This document shows, piece after piece, positions 1 through 11,510 of a stretch of DNA of 64,000 bases (position 1 is its first letter; the number at the start of each line of letters is the position of its first letter). Under the pieces are notes generated by a model. The model was given only the letters and a program-made list of their open reading frames with translations. It did no database searches and was not told the origin of the DNA. A program made the translations under genes and the position numbers. This stretch comes from Coptis chinensis (lineage: Eukaryota > Streptophyta > Magnoliopsida > Ranunculales > Ranunculaceae). The stretch covers positions 73,007,501-73,071,500 of the forward strand of contig CM027384.1 of NCBI GenBank assembly GCA_015680905.1, given 5' to 3'.

Positions 1-711
1 AGGGCGCAGGGCGCGCTCTTGACTTGATCGTGTTCCAGAGGCTTTAGTGCGGGGTGCGCTCGGATTTAGCCTATATAGGGGGGTGCGCTCGGTATAACTT
101 GAGTGCTCTGCAGTGAAAAACTAAGAGAAAAGTGAGGAGTTAAGGGTGAGAGTGCAAGGTGAGAGGTGTGGGTTGTGAGTGTAGAGTGAATCAAGTATTT
201 ATAGGGTTTTAGTTTCTAAAAAAATATCCACAAGTTGCCAAAATTTTTAAGGCAATTGCCGGAAACAAAATATTATAAAACCAAAACGGAAACAAGTTAG
301 GTGCATATTCCGAATATAAACCAATAACTTTTTGGTTTTATTCAAAATAGCAACTTCCTAATTCTATTAATTGAATTTCCATTCTACAACAATATCTAAT
401 CTTAGCCACGCCAATATCGGCAACATTCTTAAATACCCGTATTTCCACATTTTGCAAAATTTAACGTCTAAAATGGTGGATAAGATAAAAGCAATGCAAA
501 ACATAATAATACCACCCCCAAACAATTTGGGAAGGTGGGATTCATGGAAAAATCATCACATGCTTGGACAAAAACCAAATCGCATTAAAAATTCAATTAA
601 CGATCAAATATCCGAAAACGATTACATAATCCAAATCTAACTAATAAACTAAATAACTCGAAATAAAATTCTACGAAAACAGGAAAACTTCCTAAATACC
701 AAACAACTAGA
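1..711 (-). other. 3' noncoding region of element A, beginning with a GC-rich repeat unit
   Basis: Bases 2-79 match the 76-bp GC-rich unit seen three times in the leader of the same element at 8514-8741, sharing the core gggcgcaggg..gcgctc. The rest, about 110-711, is AT-rich with no supported reading frame. No LTR end (ggctcttatca) is visible here, so the 3' LTR must be further left. A + strand open frame at 371-640 shows no recognisable domain and I treat it as chance. Confidence 0.6.
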
Positions 712-1788
712 CTACTCGCCATGAGAGGAAGATGGTCCAGCATCGTCAGTCTTGCATCGACGACGCTTATGCCTGTCAGAGTCGTCAGAAATAGGACTTT
801 GATAAGGTGGCAAGCGTCTTAGTACTTCGTCTTGGAACCGCCGCTGTCCCTCCATAAATTCCCTCATCTCAACCCAACGCTCATCCCCAGTCTTCTGCAG
901 GTTCACATTTTCATCATGAATGGCAACCTGCCTATTCCGCAGGTCTTCACAAATATGGTTCAGGGAACGCAAACTACGATGCAGCATTGACATGTGTTCC
1001 GTATCCGAATTACATCTCTCCAAGGCATTGGCATCAAAACATGCCGTGTCTTCCTCCTCATCATCCAAATTAACCACTTCCACAACCCTATCTCCAGGCA
1101 ATCTCCACACCTTATGAATACAGTCCGCATAAGCAATTGCATTTACATGCAACTTCAACATAGTCCGCTCAGTTCTTGGTTTCTCACCAAAAGACAACAT
1201 TATCTTAGTAATTAAAGCAAGAAAGGGTGTGGTACTTACTCCAACTCCTCTAATCATAGTTAACAAGAAGTCAATGATACAAAAATCATACCTCTGTTGC
1301 TGTAATACCCAGAGTATGTGCAGACAGTTCAGACTGATGTCACTCAACTTTTCTTTCCCAATGACATTCTTACCAACCCACCGAAGCTACTGACCCCTGG
1401 TTGGTCCTCGAGACGATCGTCGGACGAATCGCGATTTCGCAGATCAGACCGGCCCCTCCAAAACAATCTCTTTCATCAACGCCTCTACCACCCCATACTG
1501 GAATTCCTGTGTGGTGGCTACAAGCTAGCATTTTGGCATAATGCCCAGAACATCAGTCATAATTGAAGCACTCACCTCTCTCTTCGCACCATTCAACTTC
1601 ATAAAAATCTTCCTACCCTCGATTTACCGCTTCTTATAAAAATTCAAAGCCAAATCCTCATGGTAAAAATCATCCTCCGTATACCACAACCATTGCCAAT
1701 TCCTACGTTTCATCTTGTCATCGTAAAACGGTGCAAACTGTTTCGTTTTGAAAACTTGTTCCGGAAGGATTTTGCGTTTTTGGGCCAT
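712..1788 (-). pseudogene. env-like third ORF of element A (plant transposon protein family), 4 internal stops
   Basis: From ATG at 1788 to the stop ending at 712 there are 359 codons in one unbroken phase, interrupted only by four stops (TAA, TAG, TGA, TAG). The N-terminus begins MAQKRKILPEQVF. A hydrophobic middle follows (around ILWVLQQQRYDFCII and the TTPFLALITKIML stretch), then an acidic run and a coiled-coil-like C-terminus with a basic patch KRRR. Two other copies in the window (19335-20531 and 13252-18420) share start, spacing and middle motifs. The position between integrase and 3' LTR is that of the Athila env-like ORF, whose function is unproven. At least two stops look like C-to-T changes. 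I see no convincing signal peptide. Confidence 0.8.
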
Positions 1789-2805
1789 TGAGTATTAGAA
1801 TTCGAAATGTGGGTTTGAATAAGGTGGGGGAGAGTAAATGGAACAAGGAATCGAACTTTAGGTTGAGTGGAGTGGTCGGAATCGGTGGTGATTTGTTTTT
1901 GGTGGTGTTTTGGTGGTTTAATGAAGGTATGGAGATGTGTAGAAGATGAATGTGAAAACAAATAGCGAAATGGGAGTGGGGGAAACCTTTTGGCGTGGTG
2001 GTTTTTGTTGTTAGGGTTTAATGGAGGCTGATGGAGGCGTGAAAGAGAAATCACGAACTGGTTTTGGGTGTGAAGAAGACGCATGTGCCGTGCGAGATTT
2101 GGGCCCAAGCCCAATAAATTTTGAAAAATACCCATTTTGTCCTTATGCGTGCAAACTTCAAACTAAATTTCTTGATTCGTTATAGGTCCGATTTTTGCGA
2201 ATGAGATATGAAAAAGATCAGGAGAGAATTTCCAATCCAATGATCCATAAAACACTCTATTCTAACCGTAGTTGACATCTAAAAAGGTAGAAAATACCTC
2301 AAAGTGCGTGAATGACGTAAGTTATGCGAACAAATGAAATCTAAATTCATAGATAATGTCAACCCGAATCAAAATACGATTAAACGACATAAGAAACAAA
2401 AATAAAAAGTCAAGCAATCAAGGATGGAAAGACCAACACCCCACCCCCAAACAAATTTTATAGAACAGAGTTTAGAAAATTTGTTTTAAATGTGGGTATT
2501 TTAAAGTCAGATTCCCCATACTTGCTAGATTACTATTTTTATGGTTTTAATATTTTTTTACTTTTTATGAATACAGATTAATATAAGAAAAAAAAATATT
2601 AAAGCAATAAGGACATAATTCACACTATAGATAAACATGACTCAAAAACCAAGAAAACATGCGAGAGTGGAAAACGTGAATTATGTTAAACGTGGACTTA
2701 GGATCCGGTACTTACAGCCACACACTCCATAGGGAGGGCCCGGTTACCTAAATGGTGCACTTACCAATGTATGGAAGTGAAAGAAAGTACACCAAACAAC
2801 AAAGG
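1789..2805 (-). other. pol-env spacer of element A
   Basis: About 1 kb separates the integrase stop from the env-like ATG. A 141-codon minus frame (1710-2135) overlaps the env-like start in another phase and has no recognisable domain. AT-rich, with short A and T runs near 2580-2600. In autonomous Athila elements this spacer is noncoding and may hold splice sites for env expression; I cannot identify one. Confidence 0.5.
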
Positions 2806-4473
2806 TCAGTCCTCATAGACAGGGTCCTGTAAAAGGACTTTCTTCACATCAGGGGACATTAACTCGTGAAAATATTTTAACCGTTGGCCATTGACTTGAA
2901 AGGTACTGTTGTCCTTGGGATTTACTAAGGTGATTGCCTCGTAAGGGGTGACTTCAGTAACCAGAAAAGGACCAGACCAACGGGTTTTTAATTTCCTGGG
3001 AAAAATATACAGATGGGAGTTGTAAAGCAAGACCTTTTGACCAACCACAAACTCTTTGCGCAAGATTTGCTTATCATGAACATGTTTCATGTTAGCTTTA
3101 TAATCCTTCGCGAGATCATAAGAATCACTATGGATTTCTTCAAGCTCATTCAATTGCAACTTGCGCTTGACACCCGCTTCATCAAAATTAAAGTTAAGGC
3201 TTTTTATAGCCCACATAGCATGGTGCTCCAATTCAACGGGAAAATGACAAGGTTTCCCAAATACAAGTTTGAAGGGAGACATACCTATAGGAGTTTTAAA
3301 AGCAGTCCTATATGCCCATAAGACATTGGTTAGACGCTTAGACCAATCTTTCCTATCAGGATTTACAGTTGTTTCTAAGATTTTTTTGATTTTCCTATTA
3401 GAAACTTCTACTTGGCCGCTAGTTTATAGATGATAAGGAGTTGCCACCTTATGTGTAACTCCATACTTTTTAACTAGAGATGCACCAACTCTGTTGCAAA
3501 AATATGTTCCACCATCACTAATGATGGCTTTAGGAATGCCAAACCGACAGAAAATGTATTCCTTAACAAAAAACACAACTGTCTTATGGTCATTACTACG
3601 GCAAGCCATGACCTTTATCCATTTAGATACGTAGTCCATGACAACTAGAATATATATAAAACCGTGGGAAACAGGAAAAGGACCCATGAAATCAATGCCC
3701 CATATATAAAAAATTTCTACCACAATGATTGAATTTAATGGCATCATATTACCCTTAGTGATTCGCCCAAGTTGTTGACAATGAACACACGTCTTGCAAT
3801 GCATGTGGGCGTCTTTAAAAAGGGTAGGCCAATAAAACCCACATTGAAGAATTTTAGTAGCTGTTTTCATACCACTAAAATGGTATGAAATAATATCAGA
3901 ACTTCTTAATGATTGGATTTAATTTTAGTAACTCTGGCTAAGAACTTCTTACGTTCATTTCTTGACCAAACATCAGGAATAATATCAGAAGCTAAATAAT
4001 TCACAATGTCAGCATACCATGATGCAGAAAAAATAGCATACAGATGCTCATCAGGAAAAGAGTCAGGTATGGACCCAGAATCACTACCATCGTCATTTGT
4101 TAGTCTAGATAAGTGGTCAGGAACTATATTTTTGACCCCTCTTTTGTCTTTAATTTCTAAGGTGAACTCTTGCAGGAGAAGAATCCATCAGATTAATCTC
4201 TGCTTAGTATCCTTATTTGCGAGAAGGTATCTAAGGGCTGCATGGTCTGTGTAAACTAAAGTCTTAGTACCAACCAAATAAGGACGAAACTTATCTAAAG
4301 CATAAACGACAGCTAATAATTTTTTTTTCCATAGTTGTATAATTCCTTTGAGCATCGTTTAAAGTTTTACTAGCATAATAAATGACAGTGGACTTATTAT
4401 CTAGTTTCTGGCCTAACACAGCACCAACATCATAATCACTAGCATCACACATGAGTTCGAAAGGTTTAGACAA
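2806..4473 (-). pseudogene. RNase H and integrase of Athila element A, broken
   Basis: The RNase H start (FELMCDASDYDVGAVLG) is at 4473 and breaks at a T-run near 4321-4328. The integrase core runs from about 3870 to 2806. Catalytic residues are visible: D in [10 protein letters not shown] in IISDGGTYF and E in SGQVEVSNRKIK, together the D,D,E set. The zinc finger keeps CKTCVHCQQLG, but its first histidine half is missing beside a deletion near 3880-3970; the related element B has an [11 protein letters not shown] stretch at this place. A TAA stop at about 3421 replaces the Q of the PYHPQT-type motif. The C-terminal part to 2806 is open (158 codons) and ends DVKKVLLQDPVYED. Confidence 0.85.
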
Positions 4474-4482
4474 ATCGGGAGG

Positions 4483-5559
4483 CTATATAATGGGTGCAGA
4501 TGTTAAAGCAGCTTTTAAAGTTTCAAAAGCCTGTTTACAATTATAATTGAAATCAAAGATGGCATCCTTTAAAAGGAAATTAGTTAAAGGCCTAACTATT
4601 TTTGAAAAATCCTTTATCAAATGCCTAACTATTTTTGAAAAATCCTTTATAAAATGCCTGTAAAAACCTGCATGGCCTAGAAATGCTCTAATATTATGGA
4701 CAATCCGTGGTATAGGTAGGGACGCTATCTTATCTAGTTTGGCCTTATCTACTTCGATGCCATCACTAGATACAATGTGACCTAGCACTATTTCCTTTTT
4801 CACCATGGAATGACATTTTTCCCAATTTAAAACCAGACTCTTCTCTTCATACCGTGTCAAAACCTTAGACAGGTTAGACATGCAGTTAGTGAAAGAGTCT
4901 CCATAGATAGAAAAATCATCCATGAAGCGCTCTACCATGTCACTAAATATGTGAAACATACACCGCTGGAAGGTACTAGGAGCATTACAAAGGCCAAAAG
5001 GCATTCGTTTATTGACATACATTCCAAAAGGACATGTGAAGGTAGTCTTTTCTTGGTCATCAATATCAATAATAATTTGAAAATAGCCAGAGTAGCCATC
5101 TAAAAAACAATAATAAGTGTGACCAGCTAGACGTTCGAGTATTTGACCGATAAAGGGTAAAGGAAAATGATCCTTTCGTGTCATGGCATTTAAACGTTTG
5201 TAATCAATAAAGATCCTCCATTTTATAGGGACTCGTGTGGAAACATATTCACCCTTAGCATTACATACCATGGTAACTCCCGATTTCTTAGGAACTACAT
5301 GAATGGGACTTACCCATTCGCTATCGAAGATTGGGTATATGATACCTATATCGAGTAAATGTAAGAGTTCTTCCCTGGCCACCTCTTTCATGGCAGGGTT
5401 CAAGTGACGTTGAGGTTCGCGAGAAGTCTTTGCATTATCCTCCAAATGGATACGATGAGTGCAAACATTAGGGTCGATCCCTTTAATGTCGTCTAAGGAC
5501 CAACCAATCGCTGAACGATGTTCTCTAATTACCCTAATCAACCGTGCCTTTTCATCCAC
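4483..5559 (-). pseudogene. reverse transcriptase of Athila element A (358-codon open stretch)
   Basis: This is the best preserved part of element A. Motifs in order: WRIFIDYKRLNAMTRKDHF, YCFLDGYSGYFQI (first catalytic D), MPFGLCNAPSTFQRC, FMDDFSIYGDSF (catalytic DD), GHIVSSDGIEVDKAK, and the connection domain RAFLGHAGFYRHFIKDFSK. Two oddities show against element B: four residues are missing just before FMDDF (MVE-RFMDDF versus MVEHYMEVFMDDF), and a 12-residue stretch around IKDFSKIVR is duplicated in tandem near 4600-4660. The upstream part overlaps the protease-side frame at 5538. The motifs are Athila-like rather than Tat-like. Confidence 0.88.
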
Positions 5560-6894
5560 AGATAACAGAGAGATATAATTATCAGATGACTACCATCCGG
5601 ATCAAGTTGAATATACTTTAACTCAGAAGGAAGAGGTTTAAGCACCGGGGTGGGAGGAATGTCGATAAATGCTTCTGGAGGGTCTTCATCTTGAGTAGTG
5701 AAGACTTGTTTAGGTAGCAGGTCTTTAAATTCTGTAGATGGAGCAACAGAAGGGTCTAAGGTAGGTGTAAACTCGAAGAGGGTATTGACTTCCTCTACGT
5801 AGGAGTCATCCTCAAAATCTGAACTTCCAAAGGAAAGAAATTTATGCATTTGGTTTTCTGGAAACGTGTTATTAAAATAGTCTTGAGCTAAGCTTTCGAT
5901 CATGCTAACCTCCCCATCTACAGACGAATCTGGTATCTATTTCATCATTTTAAAAACATTGACCTTAACAGAAAGATGGCCAAAAGACATGGACATCGAA
6001 CCATCGCGATAATTTATAAGCGCGTTGGCAGTTGCCAAGAAAGGATGCCCTAAGATGATCGGAATAGAGTCGTTAGCGACTTCTGTATTGAGGATAACAA
6101 AATCAGCAGGATAGTAGAAATCCTGAACCTTAACAAGCACGTTTTCAACCACACCCTTAGGATAATAAATAATAAGAGAGTAAGTTAACACTCGCCCCCA
6201 GGTCTAATAGCACGGTCGTCGTATGGGAATCTCCTAAGGTGCATTGTACAGTAGGACGACCAGGGTTCTTGTACTTAACGATTCCATTATGTTCGGTTAA
6301 AGTTGGAAACTGTTCAGCTAAAAAGACGTCTTTAGGAATATTTGTCTTACGCCTAGTAGTGCACAACTCTTTAAGAAACTTAGCATGGTGAGATAACTTT
6401 TTAATCGCTTCCAGAAAAGGTAGGTTTATCGTTAGATTTTTGAAAACCTCCCTAATCTCATCGAAATTTGTATCCTTGGTTAACATGGGTAATCTCTTGG
6501 GAAACGGTGGTTTCTCTCTATATTTAGCGTATGGATCAATAGGATGTCTAACATTGGCTTTTTGTTTCTTAGGTTGTGGTTTAACTGGTACCTCTACAGG
6601 GGTAGGATCTTCAGTTTCTATGTCGGTATCTAGTAAAATATCAGGTGTAGGGACTACTGGTGGGATAACTACATGCATAGTTTTGGCGTTATCAACCACT
6701 CTGCCAGAACGGAGAGTGGTGATGGCATTTAGCTCACCTACGTTTCCATTTTCATTACTAGTATTACCGTTTACCTCAAAAGCTGTGTTTGTTGTTTTAG
6801 GATTAGGTATCGCTTGACCTGGAAATACACCTTTTGGTTGTACTTTCTCTTGTGTTAACTGCTGTAAGGAAAGTTGGATGGACTGTAAAATCTG
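5538..6894 (-). pseudogene. protease and linker of Athila element A, frameshifted
   Basis: The aspartic protease active site appears as LLDLGASVNLLSYYL at the end of the frame 6699-6157. The second half follows in another phase at 6191-5937, with ILGHPFLATANALINYRDG. Upstream, about 6300-6500, is a conserved spacer (EIREVFKNLTINLPFLEAI) shared with element B. The 5903-5538 frame is the acidic linker leading into RT. A frameshift lies near 6190 and a stop near 5937. The gag-pol boundary is unclear because of the stop near 6895. Confidence 0.8.
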
Positions 6895-8138
6895 TTATTG
6901 GGTTTGCATAAAGGCGTCAAAACGATCCGGTTGTGGAGGAGTGTTTGTTACAGGTTGTGTGACAGGAACTATGTCACGTTGATTATTAACAGGTGGGTTG
7001 TGATAGTTATGATTAACCAGCATGATACCTCTATTAGCATTATAATTATAATTATTATTGTTATAATTATTATAATTCCCTTGTCCTTGTCCTTGTTGTG
7101 GTGGAGCTTGGTTGTAATTGTTTGCTAGCCTAACATTTTGATTATTATACCCTGGAGGTGTAACTTGTTGATTATTTCTCCAACTGAAGTTGGGATTTTG
7201 TCTCCAAGGGGCATTAGGAATAGGATAGCTATTAATGGAGCAAACATTATCTGGTTGTGATGTTTGTTGTTCGTAGGCGAGAGGACAATAGGAGTCGGGA
7301 TGCTCAGGACTCAAACAGAAATTACATGGATTAGAGTTGACATTCATGATAGGGATATACTTTTGTTGAACAGAAATAGCTTCTACCTTTTTAGTGAGAG
7401 ATTCAATTAAAGTTTTAAGCTCAGGATCGGATTTAACCTCAAACATACTGGTAGCCTTAACTATTGAAGAAGAACTAGCGAATCGGGGGATATCATCACT
7501 ACCCCCCAGTTATTATTACGCTTTGTTTGATCTTCTAAAAATATATAAGCCTCTGAGGCTCCTTTACTGAGGAAACTGCCCCCATTCATTATATCAAGGA
7601 CCTTTTTATGGTGGTGCAACAGTCCCTTGAAAAAGGCACGAACTAACTTGTCTTTTACAAGGTTATGATGTGGACACTCTATAAGAAGATCAGTGAAACG
7701 ATTCCAAGCCTCTGAAAAGGATTCATGAGGATTCTGGCAGAAAAAATGAATCTTGGAAAGCATGTCATCTATCTTCAGTGGTGGGTAAAAATGTTCCATA
7801 AACAATTGAACAAGTTTGGCCCATGAGTCCACAGAATTAGGCGCTTGGGCAGTTAACCAAGACGCCGCCTTATTGGCTAGGGTGAAAGAAAACACCCTCA
7901 GTTTAATTTGTTCCGCACCTACCGTAGGATGATGGAATGTGGTAAGAACTTGTTCAATCCTACACATATGCTGATAAGGTTTTTCATGGTCTAACCCATG
8001 AAAAACTAGTAACAAATTAAATATATTCAGGGGGATTCAGAAATCCCCCACTAGGTCTGCAAGAACGATGCAAGATTTTGGGCTATCGTTCAAGGTTTTG
8101 TAAAAGTCAGAGAGAGGAGACTCTCTTTCTTTAGCCAT
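6895..8138 (-). pseudogene. gag of Athila element A with CCHC zinc knuckle
   Basis: The start is set at ATG 8138 (MAKERESPLSDFYK) because element B begins its gag at the same place (MAQENPTVEKPLSDFY). Phase is kept from 8138 to 7461, broken by one TGA at 8037 where element B has arginine, a CGA-to-TGA change. The capsid part includes LTAQAPNSVDSWAKL and FSEAWNRFTDLLIECPHH. Near 7485 the frame shifts. 7446-6895 then holds a CX2CX4HX4C knuckle (CNFCLSPEHPDSYC) and an N/Q/Y-rich tail. A TAA near 6895 separates this from the linker. Confidence 0.82.
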
Positions 8139-8900
8139 TATTTTAGGTGTAGTGTGTGGTATACTAGATAGGTGTGTGTGTTGACGTTCACGATAGATTA
8201 CATTAGTTGTTTTTTCTCTACTTGACCTTAATCTCATGCAAGGCTAAGTCCAATATTAAAGAAACACGACAATAGTCAAAACAACCTTGACATGCTAGTA
8301 TAAATCCTCTAACAGGAGATGCGAGGAATGGAAGAAAGAAGTACCTGAATGCCTCCTTGCTTCGCTTATGAATAACGTCTTGTATACGCGAACTCAATGT
8401 ATTTAACAAGTTATAAACACCGAATAACTTGAAGAAATGGAAATTTGGACTAACCTGTGAAAATCGGGCTGTTTAGAAGAAGGCGCGTGGTGCGCTCAAA
8501 AATTGCCTAGGTAGGGCGCGGGTCGCGCTCTTGCCTGACTTGAGGTCCAGGCACTTTAGCGCGGGGTACGCTCTGGATTTGCCTTGGAAGGGCGCAGGGT
8601 GCGCTCGTGCCTATCTTGAGTTCCAGGGGCTTCAGCGCGGGATGCGCTCTGAATTTGCCTTGGATGGGCGCAGGGTGAGCTCGTGCCTATCTCGAGTTCT
8701 AGGGGCGTAAGTGCGTGGTGCGCTCTGAATTTAGGCCAATGAGGCGCGGGCTGCGGGGCGTGCTTAGTGTATTTTGCAAAAAAAAAAAATAGTTCTAAAG
8801 CAAACAACCACAGTTAGAACCAAACAAGGGTGGGTGGGTTTAATGAGACTTTGGTAGGATTATCACTACTAAAGAAAATGAAACTAAACACAACTAAGAT
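8139..8900 (-). other. 5' leader of element A between PBS and gag
   Basis: Untranslated leader of about 760 bp. Its main content is the GC-rich 76-bp tandem repeat at 8473-8765, annotated separately. A run of 12 A at 8778-8790 and a GGGTGGGTGGG run near 8829-8840 lie between the repeat and the PBS. No supported ORF. Confidence 0.6.
8473..8765. repeat. GC-rich tandem repeat, 76-bp unit, three full copies plus partial ends
   Basis: Full units start at 8514, 8590 and 8666. Each unit holds two GC-rich cores of the type gcgcrgggtgcgctc separated by attgcctaggta- or cttgagttccagg-like spacers. Degenerate partial units flank them. One further copy lies at 2-79. The GC content contrasts sharply with the AT-rich surroundings. 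CpG-rich structured leaders could affect packaging or translation, but that is speculation. Confidence 0.8.
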
Positions 8901-8913
8901 GGCAGCGGCGCCA
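8901..8913 (-). other. primer binding site of element A
   Basis: On the minus strand the LTR end TTATCA is followed, after AAA, by TGGCGCCGCTGCC. The first eight bases are those complementary to the 3' end of plant tRNA-Asp, the usual Athila primer. Element B has the same PBS start at the matching place. Confidence 0.75.
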
Positions 8914-8915
8914 TT

Positions 8916-9818
8916 TGATAATAGGTAAAACGATAAACGAATAAGTGATGAAACTCAAATGTAAGTAAAACTAAAACTATTTTCTTGTTTATATATCAAA
9001 AGTTTTCTACTCTCGTTATCAATGCAATATGTTTAGAGTAGAGAATTCGTTCCACTCCTAGCTCATTTAGATGTAAAGTTTCCTAGTTTGTGTAAGCTAA
9101 CAAAGTCGTGAGAGTAATGGAATTGAAATTAACTACGATGGTAAATCAACTAATCAAGATGCGATAAATGAAATGATGGCAATTCAATACAAAATTGACG
9201 ATATGAGAATGAATTAGGGGAATTTGATTCCACCTTAATTCAACTTAATAAACTAACGAAGAATTGTGAATAATCCGGTGCTATGTTTTTCGAGATAACA
9301 ATTGGGTCTATCTAATCCCTAATTGTTCATGGTAATCTCTACTAACTAACAATTAGCATGTGAAGCAATCAAACCCATTCTCATGGAGAACTAATTACTT
9401 TCTAGAATGGAATAGATTACTACGACCATTTCTACGCTAATCGAAATCAAGTTTCATCAAGATTTCCTCAAACCCCGCTAATGGAGGTTTTAGCCTTGAA
9501 TCATTAAACTATCATTTCTAACACAAGAACAAATAGAACAAGTCATTATTGAATAAGTATTAAACTTTATTAATCTAATTGAACAAAAGAATAATGATTC
9601 AAAATGAATTAAAACTGAATTTAAAACTAAGATTATGAATAACTAATTATCAATTTAAGACAAACTAAATCTATAAATTAAGTATTGAATTAGAAACTAA
9701 AACTTGAAATATAAACTAATTATTTGATTATAAAAACTAAAATCTTGTTCTAAAAAGTAATTTGATGCTAATTAACTAGATAAAAATTAACTAACTTAAG
9801 AGCTAAGTCTTTATCTCT
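8916..9818 (-). repeat. 5' LTR of element A, first part (split by element B)
   Basis: Begins TGATAATAGG next to the PBS and is homologous to the solo LTRs at 40988-42470 and 54198-55670. At 9814-9818 the sequence TCTCT forms one side of the duplication made by element B; the LTR resumes at 30402. The two parts total 1458 bp, close to the 1473 and 1483 bp of the solo copies. The open-looking stretches have no protein homology. Confidence 0.88.
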
Positions 9819-11495
9819 TGATAAAACACTAATTTTTACCTTTCTTTGGTTTTTATTCTTTTACTTAAGTTTGAAGTCCACAGTTCGAAGTCCGAAGTCC
9901 GAAGACCAAAGTCCAAAGTCCGTTTAGTCAAGTTACCTTACTCACGTAGGTTTGGTAGGATAGGTCGAGTAAGGGATCATCCAAACATTAGGCCTCGGCA
10001 AGGTTCACAACTGGAATTACAACTTTTAGTGAGTAGGATTTTAGGTTTTTTAGTTGGTTTAATTAATTTAATGAAAATGTAAATAATATAAATTACTAAC
10101 GGTGATTTCCATGTAAATAAACAAAGATAGAGAAACAGGGAGAGGGTTAATCATACTCATGCAAGAATCATTTTTTAACAGTTTATATTACCACATCACT
10201 ACAGCTCTAATTCGTCTCGAGTTCATAGACAAATCCGAGACGACGTCGAGTATTGATCCCTAGCGAAATGCCCTCATCTTTGAGCCTCATCGCACTAGCA
10301 TAAGAAGTTGAACTAATTTTTCATCTCTGGAATATAATTTTAGCTCCTGGTTCGATTCTACATTAGCTAGACAAATTGGAGAGCTGTCTGACACCAGAGA
10401 GTCACGCGCGGGGTGTTCTGGAGCATAAACACTCCAAATTTGTACAATCTCAGTCATTTTGGGACCGGATGTCTAATCTACACCTAATTCCTAAGTAGTG
10501 ATTCTAGAATATTAAAGAGTCAATCCGGATTCTCACACAAGCAGCATAGCCCTCCCCCTGAGGGAGGGGGGGGATTAGCTCATGGTCATTGAAGGAATAA
10601 TTAAATTTGATGTATACATTAAATAAATAAATGCAGGACAGGAATTAAACTTGAAAAGAAATAACTTTTATTAAGAAGAAAATGACTTACAGTATTTAAG
10701 CTGCTGAAATGGAAAGGACAGAATTTAAGTGCTAAAATGAAAACTAACTAACTGCTAAGCGGAGGCTAAAGCATGAAAATGCTGAAGCAGAATATCTGAA
10801 TATATATAGGTTGGATGGCTGGAGAAGGATTTAATTGTGTTTTGTTCGTTTATCAAATTGAGACGTTCAAAACTTTGATGTTTTGTCTCCAAGTGAATTA
10901 AATTGGTCCTTTGTCTTTTGTACCTTATGTTTTATTATTTTGTCCTTATGTCAATTTCATTTCAATCTTTGAACAGGTACGTGTCTTCTCACATTGCATG
11001 GTGGCAAAAATTTGTGACCATCTCTTGCCACCTACCTATGCTGACTCGTCATGCCTTTTGGGACCCCGAGTGGGTCCACTTAGTGTGTCCAGTGGCGGCG
11101 CTGATATTGGCGTTTTTACAATTTTCTGTCTTTGCGTAGAGTTGGTCGCCCTGGTCGCTCTGGCAGTTCACTAGCCAACATCAACATCTAGATTTATCAG
11201 ATGTGAGCTTCGAAAGTTTCCTGTTTTTTTATATGTGGACCCGTTTTGCACTGGTTTTGTTCTTTTGGAAACTTCGGCTCTAGTCAGGCTTTGTTGGGCT
11301 TCACTGGGGTTGAGTGGGAAACTTCAAATATTCTAGTATTCTCGTACTTCGATGCATGTTTTATCATTATATTCATGTTAACTGCAGAAACCTGCAAAAG
11401 TACGAAAATATAATTATTACATGATTATTAAACACATAATCGACCAAAATGCTATGTCTCTCGGGGTTTACTATTACAGTTTTGGGTGCTTATCA
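9819..11495 (-). repeat. 3' LTR of element B
   Basis: 1677 bp, TGATAAAACACT..GTGCTTATCA. It aligns along its length with 28659-30396. The two differ in a short heptamer repeat (9872-9921 versus 28709-28774), in one replaced patch near 10390-10430, and at scattered bases. A C/G palindrome lies at 10550-10573. Small open frames at 10903-11174 recur in the other LTR and have no domain; I treat them as noncoding. Confidence 0.9.
9872..9921. repeat. degenerate heptamer repeat (gaagtcc / aaagtcc) in LTR B
   Basis: Seven-base units of the type gaagtcc, gaagacc and aaagtcc stand in tandem. The matching block in the other LTR, 28709-28774, is longer, so copy number has changed since insertion. Confidence 0.75.
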
Positions 11496-11510
11496 CACCA
11501 CCCCCAAACA
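11496..11510 (-). other. polypurine tract of element B
   Basis: The plus strand reads caccacccccaaaca right beside the LTR end TTATCA. On the minus strand this is TGTTTGGGGGTGGTG, a purine-rich tract followed by the LTR start TGATAAGC, as expected for plus-strand priming. Confidence 0.7.

Larger units (their letters stand above)
1..9818 (-). mobile_element. Athila-type Ty3/gypsy retrotransposon A, left part; 3' LTR off window
   Basis: Read on the minus strand the order is 5' LTR (8916-9818, continued at 30402-30956), PBS (8901-8913), GC-rich leader, gag, protease, RT, RNase H, integrase, env-like ORF, 3' noncoding DNA. That order, the protease motif DLGASVNLL, the RT motif FMDDF and a PBS beginning TGGCGCCG (the start expected for tRNA-Asp priming) are typical of Athila elements. 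The 3' LTR should lie left of base 1. The coding region is full of stops and a few frameshifts, so the copy is dead. Its 5' LTR is interrupted at 9818 by element B. Family assignment comes from motif recognition, not a database search. Confidence 0.88.

Noticed and set aside
1710..2135. 141-codon minus-strand frame before the env-like ORF
   Set aside because: Overlaps the env-like start in a different phase and shows no similarity to the matching spacer of element B.
10903..11174. Pair of overlapping plus-strand frames repeated at 29812-30075
   Set aside because: Both lie in LTRs of element B and are repeated only because the LTRs are; no domain.
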